Below are positions 36,117-48,555 of a stretch of 64,000 nt of DNA, piece after piece. A program made the position numbers and the translations under genes. Location of the stretch: assembly GCF_010015445.1 (NCBI RefSeq), contig NC_053127.1, positions 23,228,745 to 23,292,744 of the forward strand, in the 5' to 3' direction. The stretch is from Perca fluviatilis (Eukaryota; Chordata; Actinopteri; Perciformes; Percidae). Under the pieces are notes generated by a model. That model was given only the letters and a program-made list of their open reading frames with translations. It was not told where the DNA came from and did no database searches. Each line of letters opens with the position of its first letter. Within the stretch, counting starts at the first letter, position 1.

Positions 36117-39100
36117 CTACACCACGAATGATGACTTCGGTTTGAATTCCCCCTGAACAAAAAAACATCAAACATCAGAACTAGAACATTTTTCTTAAAG
36201 CTCTCAGCCTGTTTTAAAAAAATAAAATAAAAAAATAAACTGAAATTATAGACCGCCCTTAAACATACTTGACTGTGATATATAACAGCAATGCTCATAC
36301 TTACATCTTCTTCATCACCACCACCATGCAATGAGGTTTGCTGGTAGACCGCGCTGGGCTTTGGTTTGCTGCAGGGAAAATTAAAAGAACATGGTGAGCT
36401 AGTCACAAAGAGAGAAGACCAGTTAATAGATCAAATGTGAAGAAACCCTGCATATCACGGAGGAAATAGTGTTAAGTCAGTCTGGAGCGGCAATGCAGTC
36501 TATGGATTAGGGGTGGGAAAAATAAATCGATTCTTAGATGCATTGATATTCTCTCTAGATCGATTCGATTATGATAAGTTAATCCATTTTTTTTTTTTTT
36601 TTTTTTATATAAATAATCTGGTTAGAATCCAATAGTTGGCCTCTGAATCGGAATCATGAGGTGCCAATCGATTCCCACCCCTACTATGGATTATCTGCTA
36701 AAGTTCATTAGAAAGAATAAAAAAAAAGAAAATCCTCTTACCTTTCCTTCTTCTCTGTAAAGAGAAGAACAAAAACAACATCATTGGTATAAAGTTCTTC
36801 AAACATATTACAAATATGTATAAGTTTGTAAACTTATTTTTTTGATTGTTGAGGTATAAATATTAATGACCAACATGTTGCTTTTTCAATAAACTTTGTG
36901 CTGGCAATGTGTGGGAGTTGACAACCTTTTTTAAAAAGGTACCATGGCATGAAAATGTCACTTTGAGGTTGTTTTTTTTAACATTAATATGCGTTCCCCC
37001 AGCCTGCCTATGGTCCCCCAGTGGCTATAAACGGCGATAGATGTAAACTGAGCCCTGGGTATCCTGCTCTGCCTTTGACAAAATGAAAGCTCAGATGGGC
37101 CGATCTGGAATCTTCCCCTTATGACATCATAAGGGGAAAGGTTACCTCCCCTTTCTCTGCTTTGCCCGCCCAGAGAATTTGGCCCACCCATGGTTTGCAA
37201 ACAAGCAAACCATGGCAGTTGGTCAAGGCCACACCCCAACCCTCCACCCAAATAGCATTTAAAGCTACAGACACAGAAATGGCACATACTAAGGAAAGCT
37301 CATTGTGGAACTGGCTCTAGTGTAATTCTGCACCAAGGCTGAATTTTGGGAAAGGGGCTTCAGATACAGTATTAGGGGACCACTAAGGCCTATATAAAAG
37401 CATCCAAAAAGCAGCACGTCACAAGACCTTTAACTTGTTAAAATGGAAGAAATCATTTCACTATTTAGATGTCCAAGGTTTCTGGTCATGTCAACACTCA
37501 GTCAGGATACTGATGATCACAGTAAATGTTATGTTAATATAATGTAGAAAACTCACTGGGCAGGTATCCTTTCTTGTCAGCATACCAAATGCCAAGTGCC
37601 AGCAGAATCACTAGCAGCAGAGCCACTATTACCCCAGCAACAATTCCTCCAACATTTAAGTCACCTTGAAGAAAACATCACATTTTGAGGTTCATTAGCT
37701 GAATTACAGTCAAACATTGTGGTGTAGTAAAAACAGAAAAATTAAACTCAAATGATCAAAAGAAAGTTTAAATGGAGGTTCGTATCATACATTGGTTCCT
37801 ACAATGCAGCTAAACCCGTTTACTATCCTTGATGCGTTGGCATGCAGCATTCCACACCAGCTGAAACTGGTTTAAAGAGATTACCGTCTCTTTAACAGGC
37901 TCAGGCTAAAGCATGTTTTTAACATTAAAGAGAGAAGAGTACTTACGGACTTCCATGTTCATGGCTGCACAACGCTGAGCAGGACCAGCACTGTTGAAAG
38001 CCTCACAGAAGTACTGACCCGAGTCCATCTTGGTTACAGCCGGAAACTCCTGAAGAGACAGAAAAGGGTCTATTTTTAATTTTAAAGGCCATGGGGACCA
38101 TAGCCGTTTCAGTAACAATGGTGTAAAGTAATAGGTCATAGCTGACCAGGTGGCCATTGGCTGCATTTAGCAGGTAGGTGGCATTTTGGAAGCCAGAAAT
38201 CTTGTTGGGTTCAGCAGGCAGAAGGACACCATTTTTGTACCAGTTGTATTGGGGCGGAGGTGAGCCATCAGTGTCATGGCAGGACAACAGGGCCACCCCG
38301 CCCGTCGTCACCGAGGTGGGGACCCTACACAGGGGCGGAGATGGAGGCACTGCGGGACATAACATTCAGTTTTCAGCTGGTCTCCACATGTACAGTAATA
38401 CACAACCTTCATTCCAGTATATCAACTTCAGACAAAGAAGTTCACATCACAAATGCATTCATATCTGGGTGGATATGAATGAAAAGATGCGTTTGCAGAA
38501 TGTTATTACAAAAGACCTTTACCCAGAACAGTCAGCTTCACCTCAACTTCCCCAAACTGGCTGGTGCTGCCAGACACCTCACAGTAATACACTCCATTAT
38601 CAGCGCGGGTCACTTTGGAGAATCTCAGATTACTATCACTGTACAATGTCACCCGGCTGGCATACGGATCTGTGGAAGAATGGCAGCATTATGGAACAGA
38701 CTCAAAAGCATCAAGTGACTTGACATATAATGCATTGCAGCCATCACATTTTGCAGGATCACTTTTAGCTGACAAATGTCACCTAAATGTGTCTGCAACT
38801 GCACAATGCATTTAGGAATTAGGTCATGTACTATACAGTTTGGGCCACAAGAACAACAATTTGCAAACCATTATGGATTTTTTTTGGAAATATATTTTTT
38901 TTTTGGTAGGATCATTTAAGACTGGTTAAGATATGTTTAAAATAGATACTGGTGGCCCAGGAAGGAATCCAGGAGATAACACTGATCCCAATTTCGAACC
39001 AAAAGGTCATTAAAATATTTTAAAGTAGTTTGAGATATCGTAACTAACAGAGAGACAGACAAATAAACGAACATGATCAACAACAAAAACTTCCTTAGTG

Positions 39101-42100
39101 GGAAAAGAAACTGACATTTGTCAAAATGCTACAAAAATGACACAAACAAAGATTGTGAAACTACTTACTTGTTGGTTTCCCATCAAAGACCACATACGAC
39201 TGTGAGCCTTTTAGGTCCTTAAATTTCCACTCAATTCTAGGGCTTGAACCGAAGTCGGCTGAATACGTGCATGTAAGGTCAATCCCTGAAATAGAGTTCA
39301 CAATTACAAATATGTAATACGAAATAAAAACTGTTATTAAAAAAACAAAAATGCAATTCTGAAATTTGTCCCTCTGAAGCTTGCACATTTACTGCATGAT
39401 CTTTAAGATTTTGAAAACTCATACAGGCATTCTTTACTCCAGTGAGAAGACAGAGATGACCTTTACAACCTTAAAATATCAGCATTTTGAGTAATGAAAG
39501 GACACTTCCAGCGCAAAATTAACCTAGGGGTTAATAACATATGTGTACTGAGTCGAACGTTCTCTGGGACATGTTTTCATGTTAATCGAACGCGTGTCTA
39601 GCTTTAAACAAGCTACAGCAAACCGGTGGTTAGCTGCTAACGCTAGCTTTCGGGGCACATGGTAAATAGCTATTTCATACCACTAACAAGGCGCAAAATA
39701 GCACCACACTTTAACGGTAGCATAATGAGGGTCCCTACATGTACTCTATTGAGTAACAAGACAATACCAACCTTCCCACCTTTACTCTTTAGAACAGAGT
39801 GAATGTGTAAAAAGTGGAAACGCAATTACTTTGGGATACTTAATTAAGGCATACAATGGCTTCTCTACATTCAAATTATTTTAGAGTTTCAGGACTCACC
39901 TTGATTCTCTGGCACCTGCACATCGGGTTTGCTGCTGGTGACTGTAAAGCCACTTACACCTGGACAGAGATCAAAACAAAACACATAATTAGACTTTGAA
40001 GCATGCTGTCACTAAAATACATCCTTGTAATATGCACTGGTGAACAGTTTTTTTTCACATTTAAAAAGGTTAATTGCACGACTAAGTCATTGTTTGAGTT
40101 TGCTAAGCATGTAAGACTTGCGTGACAGATGTTCTTCACCACAATTTAAAAAAAAAAAAAAAAAGCTAAATTCTCACTTCCTCCAAGTTAAGATATTGCT
40201 TTTAATCTTGATGGATATGATAAATTAGTCAGTGACTGCAGAGACTTCTCTGTCGGTGTAGCAGAAGTAGCCATCCAAAGTAGACACAGCCAGGTTGTAG
40301 ATACTGGGCTCCTGCTAACATTGTAAAAATCAACCTTTAAAAAAGGGTAACATAATTTATGACATAAAAACGTATGAGCATTCCACAAGTGGGAAAACTG
40401 CGGAAATCCTAAGTTTTCAAATTGAAGGCAGCTGGAAGCCTGTCTTTTTTATCTCCCTAATATGAGGTTAAGGCGCTGTTGTAATATTCATAAGGATGAA
40501 AACAAGAAGGTGCAGCAGACATGAAGACCGGTAGGACGGTAGACGGAGGATGATTCAGTTTTGACGGAGATTAGCATCAGTTCTAAACTTTTCATCAGAT
40601 AACATCTGATATTTGAGCTCTGCTTGGCTCTGCTTTGAAAAGTGTAGTCAACTACATAGAAGACAGATTTGGTCAAAAAATTATCGTTCGAAGTGGTAAT
40701 CAAGCATCAAAATGAACAGCAGCAATTACTTTCGTTCAATCGTTTTAAATCCTATAAATCTGGTTCCAACTCCTAAAATGTAAATACTAGATTCCTTCAT
40801 CTTCCATGATGGTATACTGAATAGCTGAATGAATAAATAACTCAATGTTATAGTTTTATACTATTGGTTGAACAAAATTAGCAATATGAATTAGTCAATT
40901 TGCAATAAGAAAATGGAAAGGGTTATGAATTTCTGGCATTTTATAAACTAAACGATTAACCAACGAATTGAGAAAATAATGGACAAATGAATGAATATTA
41001 AAAACAAATAAACAAGATTTATTAAACTAATCTAACTGTACTAAGCTTCATTATGGTTAAAAGTACTGTATTACCAATGAATGGAAGGGTGCTCTCAAAG
41101 CTCAAATGCTAAACAGTATGACATCATGTTAAAGATCACACCCATTGTCAAACACTCGGGAGCATGCTGAAGAGTCACAAGCCATCAGGGTGTGGACAAA
41201 AAAAAAAAAAGTGCCTTATTCCTGTCTGCTGAGCAAGAAAACTTCCGGTGAAACTGTCAACACTCTGGGTCTTTTTTTCCCCAGGCACAAAACTTTTCCT
41301 CATATACAATTGACAGTAGGGCTGGGCAATATATCAATATTATATCGATCTCGTGATATGAGACTAGATATCATCTTAGATTTTGGATATCGTGATATGA
41401 CAAAAGTGTTGTCTTTTACTGGTTTTAAAAGCTGCATTACAGTAAAGTGATGTACTTTTCTGAACTTACCATCCTGTTCTAGCTGTTCTATTATTTGCCT
41501 TTTCCCCACTTAGACATTATGTCCACATTACTGATGATTATTTATCTAAAATCTAAGTGTGAAGGTATTTTGTTAAAGCACCAATTATCAACCCTAGAAT
41601 AGCGCCACAATATCGATAGAGGTATCTGGTCAAGAATATCGTGATATCTGATTTACTCCATATCGCACAGCCCTAACTGACAGTACAGTGTAGTGAAATT
41701 CAAACCCATCAAGTATTCGAAGCAGTGGACAGCTATACATATAACATCTGGGGAACAACTTGAGGTTCAATGTCTTGCTCAGGACGGCGATTCGATCAAA
41801 GGCCGAATGAGCCTGGGATTGAACCAATATTGTGGTTGAGGGGCAACCACTCTACCTGCGAGCCACAGCAGCCCCATCAGTAGTGCAGTTACAACAGAGT
41901 CACGAGTGACTGAAGTATTAATGGATGCATACACGAGCCCGTCGGTCACATAATATACATGTCTATTGCACCACTTTACATTACACTGCCATTACTTTAA
42001 GTATTGGGATTTACATGATTGAACTACTACCTTGTTGTCAAGCCTGTGTAAGCTTCAACTACAGGAAACGGCAGCAGGAGCCAGTTAATCTTTAACTGTG

Positions 42101-44104
42101 TGCAAAGTTGTAAACATGAAAATACAGATAGCAAGACTTTAAATTAATATAACAAAATATCATTAACTCAAATTGACAAATGACATTTTTATTGTAGATA
42201 CTTAAATTCAGACTTCCTTGACACCCTGCAGATGTGTCTTACAGGCAGTCTCAGCTGAAATAAGGCACCACAGTCACAGTTTTGGAATGACAATAAGCAT
42301 GGATGTATATTGTGAAATGAAACCAGAGCACTCAATGACTTCCTTGGTTGCATACTTGTGTGAGTTTCATGGTTTGGGAGGGGGGGGAGATAGTAGTGCA
42401 TTCCATTTACCTCGGAACTCGGAAGCCGAAGCTGGGAATGATGTCACACCAGAGTTGAATGTGTTCCATTTACAAGTCAGATTTTCATTGTTTTCATTAG
42501 CTCTAGCCAGGTTAGCCATGGTTAGCAATGCCACAAACAACACAGAAGTGCTTATAACTGCATGTTAGTACAGCTTTCACAACTGTTGATGCACGGAGCA
42601 GCCATGTTGGATTTTTAACTCAGGGTACTCTGTGGTTGCCGGAGAAATCACAGGTCTTTGAACTCGAAAAAATCCATGTCCAGAGTACAAATGGAACACA
42701 CTATAAGTGTCCTTCAAGGTAAAGAGAGCCACGGAAAACTCAATTAAAAAGCACAATAGTAGATTTATCTGCTCAGTGCTACAAGTTTAAAGCATTAAAG
42801 TGTCCATTTTATACAGCAGTTTATTAATAAAAAGGGACATCATTTGAAGGTTCCTTACCGGAAATCTTTACAAAAGATGCCTAATAGACCAATTAACTGG
42901 TGTTTCACATTTTTTGTTACCAGTTGTTCATAAGTACTTTGAATCCATGTCCTTATTGTTTCACTGCTAACGACATTACTTTTGCTCAGTAGTAATAATA
43001 CAGATAAATTAACCAATGTCCTACAAACGCTGTTCTGTTTTTAATTCAATACCTTTATTCACACATTCTTTTGCTGTTGAGATATAGATAGAGATATAGA
43101 TATATATATATAAGTTTGTATTAATTTTATGTATTATTTATTTATTATTTTCTCTGTGTTTTGTTCTGTATGATGTTTGACATTTTAAAATTAAGGTGGA
43201 GGTTCAAATAAGCCCACTGGATTTTTTGCCTCTCCCTGCATTGTATTTGTTACATTTACAAAACTGTGCAAATAAACCTAACATACAAAAATAATGGTCC
43301 ATCCATCCACAAATAAAAATCCAAACAATATGAGTGGCAGTTGGATTTGTGAACATAATTTTCTCAAATGTATAGAGCTACTACACTGACAAGTGTGCGA
43401 AAGCTAAACACCTGGGTTGTGTTCACACACATTGATAGTATTGAATGATTGCTTTCTTAATAGGATGCAGTGTAATTCAAATTTTGTGGGGGCCTTCAGT
43501 GTGCTCATCTAATTGTGGCATCCGTGAACCTCATTCTGTTTTAACATTACTATAATCATATATTTGAGTAAAGGCCACTACGAACAGGAATGTGGAACCA
43601 CATGTTACATTTGCATACATTGTTCCTTGTTTTAATAAAGTTAAAATGGCTTTAATCCTTACAAAACAGGTGGCACTAATAATTCCTATAAATCGGTCCA
43701 CATCTTACACATTTCAGTGGCCACAGGTTTTACACCTGCTCCAACATTAAATTGAAATATCCTGTAATTCTAGACTACAAAACATAATCCTATTTTATGG
43801 TCACTAATGTCAAGTTCGTCCTAAACTCAAAATAAGCAGAGCAGGCCAACATTTTGTTTCCAGGACTAAGCCCGAGGTTCATTTGGGGATGATTAGCAAC
43901 TGCATGACGACTGCCAACAGTAGGCCTACATTTAACATTTAGGGACACGTATCTACAATGGTTGCTGTTGTGTTAAAACTCAGTTAAACAATAAAATACT
44001 TTTACGCGTCGCCTTTCCTCAAACTTCATAAAGTATCAACAAAACCACTCACCTGTCGCGGCGAAAAAGAACAAAGACACCGAAACCAAAACGCTGACAA
44101 GCAT
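36117..44104 (-). CDS. f11r: Junctional adhesion molecule A (F11R/JAM-A)
   Basis: A type I membrane Ig protein of tight junctions and leukocyte/platelet surfaces, forming homodimers and binding PDZ scaffolds. Ten minus-strand coding exons join in frame to 903 bases (300 residues; human 299): 44053-44104, 39900-39959, 39169-39285, 38523-38669, 38147-38349, 37947-38049, 37557-37664, 36742-36754, 36305-36368, 36117-36152. Order: hydrophobic signal peptide; V-type Ig (Cys43, Cys106) with RIEWKF (54-59) holding the R(V/I/L)E dimerisation motif of the JAM family; second Ig (Cys149, Cys208) with an N-glycosylation site QNATY; membrane span about 232-256; basic then acidic tail ending KSSFVV, a class II PDZ ligand like the human SSFLV. 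The second Ig motif SCHDTDGSPPPQYNWYKNG fits JAM-A better than JAM2/JAM3. Exon 8 is only 13 nt, yet restores phase. Confidence 0.93.
36508..36683. mobile_element. hAT-type MITE, 176 bp, perfect 8-bp TSD
   Basis: The ends TAGGGGTGGGAA and TTCCCACCCCTA are inverted. CTATGGAT is duplicated exactly at 36500-36507 and 36684-36691. An internal poly-T run (about 36587-36606) and CGATTC units are present. It lies in the f11r intron between exons 8 and 9, about 60 bp from the 13-nt exon 8. Confidence 0.92.
36931..37433 (-). mobile_element. TTAA-ended MITE (copy A), minus orientation
   Basis: This ~500-bp segment in an f11r intron is an inverted copy, at clearly recognisable identity, of the element at 62694-63429. 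Both begin and end with TTAAA(A/G)GG-type inverted termini, hinting at a TTAA target. It contains a perfect palindrome at 37113-37138. Confidence 0.8.
41317..41675. mobile_element. hAT-type MITE, 359 bp, 7/8 TSD
   Basis: The ends TAGGGCTGGGCAATAT and ATCGCACAGCCCTA are inverted. The flanking octamers ATTGACAG (41309-41316) and ACTGACAG (41676-41683) differ at one base. The ends are rich in ATATCG(T)GATAT units. It lies in f11r intron 1 (between exons 2 and 1). Confidence 0.88.
41690..41875 (-). mobile_element. tRNA-derived SINE, minus orientation
   Basis: Read on the minus strand it opens with a tRNA-like head: a box A-like TGGCTCGCAGGTAGAGTGG (41848-41866) and a box B GGTTCAATCCC (41815-41825). 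A core follows with CAAGACATTGAACC, a motif I associate with a widespread teleost SINE family. The 3' end stops a few bases from the hAT element at 41675. Confidence 0.75.
42392..42704. mobile_element. MITE with inverted ends (TAGTGNRTTCCATTT)
   Basis: The left end TAGTGCATTCCATTTACCTC and the right end, which inverts to TAGTGTGTTCCATTTGTACTC, bracket about 310 bp that also holds an internal GTTCCATTTAC copy. No clear target duplication is seen, and there is no coding capacity. Confidence 0.6.
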
Positions 44105-44161
44105 GTCGACCAGTTTGCTCCTTTTCCAGCAACACGACTGCGTCCGTTTTTAACTATACTC

Positions 44162-44360
44162 CTGGGAAAGGGGACAGAAAGTGCTCAGAAATCTTCCTTA
44201 CGTCGAATAAACAACTAGGCGCTTAAATGTCCCAACCCAACTCTTAACACAACTGTATCGTAGTTTCTGTCTGCGATTAACGTTTGCTCTCACCTGAGGA
44301 GTCCGCCCAGGTGACAACAAGATAGGTAACTTCCGGTAATATGATCCTCTTGGGTAGGGA
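44162..44360 (-). promoter_or_regulatory. f11r 5' region with probable untranslated first exon
   Basis: On the minus strand a strong donor (CTCAG/GTGAGA) ends a probable non-coding exon at 44294. A good acceptor with a pyrimidine tract (CCCCTTTCCCAG) begins the next exon at 44161, which carries 57 bases of 5' UTR before the ATG at 44104. The intron would be 132 bp (44162-44293). The promoter should lie just right of about 44340; no TATA box is obvious. Confidence 0.5.
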
Positions 44361-45151
44361 CAGAGTGGAAAAACAGGTTTGACTACAACAAAGTTGTTAG
44401 AAAGCACATTTACATGGAGAGAAAACAATGGCAAGTTGGTCGTTTATTTCCCAGACAGAGCAGGACAGGTTGGGTTCAGGTCTTTGAACCTTTTGCCACT
44501 GTGACGTCGGTTTTTATGATCGTGTATGTAATCTCTTTAGGTTCCTTCTTCACTCTTGATTAGTCAGGAATGAATCATGTCATTTGTGAATCATTTGTTT
44601 TCTCACATGTCCCACCACATATTTTGCACTGCCATGCAGCACCCATAAATCAAAATGATGTGGCATTCTTAAAATGTAAAAAAAAAAAAATAAGCTGTAA
44701 GAAGTGATGTTAACTCGGTTATAGCTAAATCATTACTATTACTACTATTATTATTTTAACTTTAAAATTCAAATATATTATATTTGTACTATACATGTAT
44801 GATAAATGTACTTGAAACAGTGATACTGTGGATAAATTCAAAGTGCCACATTTCATATCAATAATATGTTTCTTTTCTAAGCATGTAAATTGCATTGATT
44901 TGTATTAATTAATAACCCAATTAATGTAAAAACATTACCACCTGAGCACCTGTGATGTTTCAAGTGTGAAAGTAAATCAGTAGTGCCTTTCTAAACATAG
45001 CCGGTTTATATTCACCTGAGTTGGAATTCATTTGAAAAATGTCTTGTGCAACATGCTCACTCCAGTCTGTGAGGAGTGCCTCTATACAATGGGAAACCAG
45101 CCAAAAGGGAAATATAAATGTTTGACCTAACCTTTTACGTAGGTGTAGAAT

Positions 45152-45350
45152 TCCACTATGTGATCAAAATGATGTGGACATACTATGGGAGTAAATCTCA
45201 GGAGCCAGATTCCTAAATGTTGTGGAAAAAAAAAACTCCCAGAAGTGTGGAGGCTGTTATATCCACATATTAATGCCCACGGTTTTAGAATGAGATGTTA
45301 GACAATTACAAATGGTTGTAACATTTGGGCATCCACATACCTTATTTGGT
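45152..45350. mobile_element. Tc1/mariner-like non-autonomous remnant
   Basis: The left end CACTATGTGATCAAAATGATG and the right part with AGTGTGGAGGCTGTTAT, ATTAATGCCCACGGTTTT and CATCCACATAC match my recollection of a common fish Tc1-like terminal region ending CACTATATGG. Only the shell remains, with no transposase. Confidence 0.55.
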
Positions 45351-45959
45351 TGTCAAATACCTTTGGCGATATGGTTTTTAATTTGTCAAGAGCTCCATGA
45401 AAGAGCAGTGTTTCCTCTATGTTAATTTTGCCGTGGCGGCCCGCCAGTGAAGAGTGAACACATCCATATTTTGAGGATAGTGGGGGTATTGCAGTTCTCA
45501 TTTATGAGGACTGTACTGAGTAGCCACTAAAGTGAATTGTTTTCAGGATATTGTAAGAATGCGAACACATTATTTTAGCCTAACATGCTATTAATCCCTA
45601 AACTACCAGCTCAGACACAATACTCTGTTGCAATTTTTTTTTTATTTGGGTGTTGCCTGACTGTTGGGCCTAATCCTTGCAATCATTTTCTTCTTCTTTT
45701 TGACACTTTGAAGTACCATCCAATTTGACCCAGGGCTACCCTCTACAGGACATCAACAGCACCCTCACCTTAACACACAAACTAACTGTGGACATGCATG
45801 CTGGAGCTCATGCATTAACACATTTAAATGGTTGGTTAGTTTCATTTAATGAAAATTTGTTACGTTTCAGTTCAGTTTATTGTCATTATACAGTACATAG
45901 TACAGCAGTGCTTTTCAGTGCAATTAAATGATTGTGCTTTGGCTACACACCAACTACTC

Positions 45960-45962
<3 letters not shown>

Positions 45963-46012
<50 letters not shown>
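45963..46012 (+). repeat. (AT)25 microsatellite
   Basis: A perfect 50-base alternating TA tract in intergenic DNA. Confidence 0.97.
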
Positions 46013-46014
<2 letters not shown>

Positions 46015-46361
46015 TAAAAATCCTTTACATTATCAGAGAAAACATTGCACCATATAAAGCATATTCAGTGGCCATGTATAAATAGAACCTTGTGGATCTG
46101 ACTAAACGTATAGCTTTCAGAAACATACTGTATATTTATGACAACAAGCCTCGGCTGAACATGGATCATGTGTTTCAGGCACAAGTGAAAGGCAAAGTAA
46201 AAACTGAGTTTGTGTTTTGGTTTTTCTTTGTCACAATAATCGAGGGACTTTATACATCGTCTCCTCATAATAGAATAGAATACAGACTTTATTGCTCATG
46301 CATCTATTAGTAGTCAGTCAAAAACAGTTTAAAAGTTTTTTGTTTCTCTGCTTGCCATTAG

Positions 46362-46512
46362 AGCAAACCCTGCCAAAGCCATCTTTGTTGCCCTGCCCAG
46401 TTCTTATCGACTAATACAACGCAATCTTGGGCCTGTGCGGCACAAGGTCGCCTTGGTCTGCCCTCATCGTTTGGCAGCCAAGAAGAAGACACAGGGGACA
46501 GATTTCAGTCAG
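46362..46512 (+). other. Orphan exon-like segment (plus strand)
   Basis: A pyrimidine-rich tract ending CTTGCCATTAG precedes 151 bases with two frames fully open, followed by a consensus donor (TCAG/GTAAGA at 46513). One frame encodes a basic stretch containing GPVRHKVALVCPHR; the other a stretch containing GLPSSFGSQEEDTGDR. I recognise neither, and no partner exon was found on either side. It may be a lone exon of an undetected gene, a relic, or chance. Confidence 0.3.
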
Positions 46513-47128
46513 GTAAGATAGATTGCTTACTTTAAAGAGTGATGATACTCAGATACTCAATAATGTCACATTGCGGAGCGCAACGTTTCATCACTTTTGA
46601 GCTGGGGAAATTTAAATTGCTAGATTGTTTAGCAGTTTTCGTCACTCTTTAAAATCCCTCTCATTGGCAGTCCTCGTATATAGCTCTTCCTTTCTTGTTA
46701 TTAAGACTAAAGGCTCAAGCTAAATAGCTTTCATTACGTTTAATAAAATTACTAAAATTATTGAATGTAGATATCGAATATTACAGAATATAGACTTTCA
46801 GTTTAAGACAAAGTCACATTCATGCTTTTTACTCATCACCCTGTTAGACACATCTGTCAGAAATCAAGATCTATCCAACAGATTTATACTGCACATTTCA
46901 ATAACTGCTTATATGTGAGAGTATAAAGTGTATGCAGTAGTATGTGTGCTTAGTATTGATTGTATGATGCAGAGTTAGCAGGCCTGTGACATACTAAATA
47001 TATCCTGTACGTTCATTCAGTTCAACCCATTGCACTTTGTGCATACACACAACTTCAGGAGGGTCTAACAGCAGTCACCAGATGATTATGGGTGCAGTGT
47101 TAACGTATGCAGCAGTTTGGCGCCTTGT

Positions 47129-47861
47129 TCACGGCCAGTGAATTTCCAGCAGCATGGGAAGTGTCATCAAGGTCAGTAGTAGGCCACTGCAGCTTTGTAA
47201 TAGGACACTCCACGCCAAGCACGGGAGGAGGAGCTCTGCAATAAGAAAAGTAATGCAGATTCAGAAGGAGGAGCATTTTGTTTGGCAGTCACTCAAATGT
47301 TTTCTTTTTGTAAAATAACAGGATGTGCACAGCTGTGGTAAACAATTGCCATGAGCACAAGCAGCTTACTTTTCTCAACCACTGAGGTTTTGGATGCTGT
47401 GCCTGAGTCGGCAAATTTGATGTTGCAGGTGAAGTTGGACTTGCCGTTGGGCAGGTTTTTAAACAGCAGGCGACAGATGTTGCCCGGGAAGATGCGGACT
47501 CTGGCGCGCTTCTTAAAGGGGGCGTGCTGCTCCTCATCTGGGTCGGTGGTGTCAAAGAGTCTTTCGCCGTTTGTATACTTGCAAAATGGTTCTGGTGACT
47601 CAGCGGGAAGCGCATATTTGCAATCCATCCTGAGGTGGTGCTCATCTATTGAGCAGTAGTTTAACTGAATCACTTTCTGGGCTGACGCAAAGCCTATGTG
47701 TTGTATAACGCAGAGAGATGATCAGATATTTACCAACATTAAAAACTCATTCATATGACAGTATCATTCATAATGAAAGGAAAAAACATGCAAATATTAG
47801 AAAAAAAAGGTTCTCAATTCACATACTTACCAAAAAGGAAAATTGTGGCAAGGAAGAACAT
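47129..47861 (-). CDS. thy1: Thy-1 (CD90) GPI-anchored Ig glycoprotein
   Basis: A small single-Ig-V surface glycoprotein attached by a GPI anchor; in mammals it is found on neurons, fibroblasts and T cells. Three coding exons on the minus strand, 47831-47861, 47370-47693 and 47129-47235, join in frame (both introns phase 1) to 153 residues plus stop (human 161). A signal peptide (1-15) is followed by QKV...C...LRMDC, the diagnostic start of mature Thy-1 (human QKVTSLTAC...LRLDC). Cys24, 35, 100 and 124 align with the four human cysteines; Cys124 sits at the expected anchor site before a hydrophobic tail. Cys48 and Cys84 are extra. There is an N-glycosylation site NFT at 97-99. An acceptor at 47875 begins the first coding exon with 13 bases of 5' UTR. 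A paralogue lies head-to-head at 52449. Confidence 0.9.
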
Positions 47862-48474
47862 TCTCCCAACTTTCCTGCAACAACAAAAAAAAAATTTAAT
47901 AAAACGGTCAGCGCAAGGTAACACCAGGCAATTACTATACACCAGAACCAAACAGCTAGCCTATTTATTTTGCTGTCATGTCTTTACATTATTGAGGTTC
48001 AAATCAAATGAAGCTGACTGTGCTGTAATGAGCGGGGTCAGATTTCAGAGACATGAATGCCACACTTTCTCAGAGGTTACTGTAGAACAGTCACTGTACC
48101 ATAATACTCAACAACTGAGATACAATACAGCCTGACTGTTTTTACGCTGCAAAGACATGAACTGCAAACTTCACTGGTGAATTGCCAACATTGAGACATT
48201 TCTGTGCTTAACCTCCCTCCAGTCAAACATGCTGATTATGGTATTTGCCTGCTTTTATTTAATATGTTAAGAAAATATACAAAGCAGTTCAGCTCTTTTT
48301 TGTTTGCTTGATGCAAAGCTACTCTCGCCTACATTCAAATATTTGCTTTAGAGCTGACTCCAGTGTTAAGCCTAATATTTCATCCAGACTTAAAGAAAAG
48401 CATTCTGCATAGCACAGTTCAATATTTTGCCATAGCTCAGACCCAGCAAATAATAGTATATGAATCATTCTCAC

Positions 48475-48554
48475 CTTGTCTGGTGCAGTTTGAGCTACCC
48501 AGTGCTCTGCAGTGTGATGCCAGGTGTAGTATACAGTAGAGGTCGGCTTATAGA
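48475..48554 (-). promoter_or_regulatory. thy1 core promoter and untranslated first exon (predicted)
   Basis: On the minus strand a TATA-like CTATAAG (48548-48554) is followed, about 75 bases on, by a donor (GACAAG/GTGAGA) at 48475. Transcription would start near 48520 and this untranslated exon would splice to the acceptor at 47875. A 70-base purine-rich tract lies immediately upstream of the TATA motif. Confidence 0.42.
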
Positions 48555-48555
48555 A

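Larger units (their letters stand above)
44361..46361. other. Intergenic sequence between f11r and thy1
   Basis: No gene is seen. It contains the Tc1-like remnant at 45152-45350, a TTTATTGTCATTATACAGTAC stretch near 45877 typical of fish repeat tails, and an AT microsatellite at 45963-46012. Confidence 0.6.

Noticed and set aside
44291..44313. Paired CACCTG/CAGGTG E-boxes 11 bp apart upstream of f11r, suggesting Snail/ZEB control
   Set aside because: The left E-box is the reverse of a strong splice donor (CAG/GTGAG) of a probable untranslated exon, which explains it without invoking regulation.
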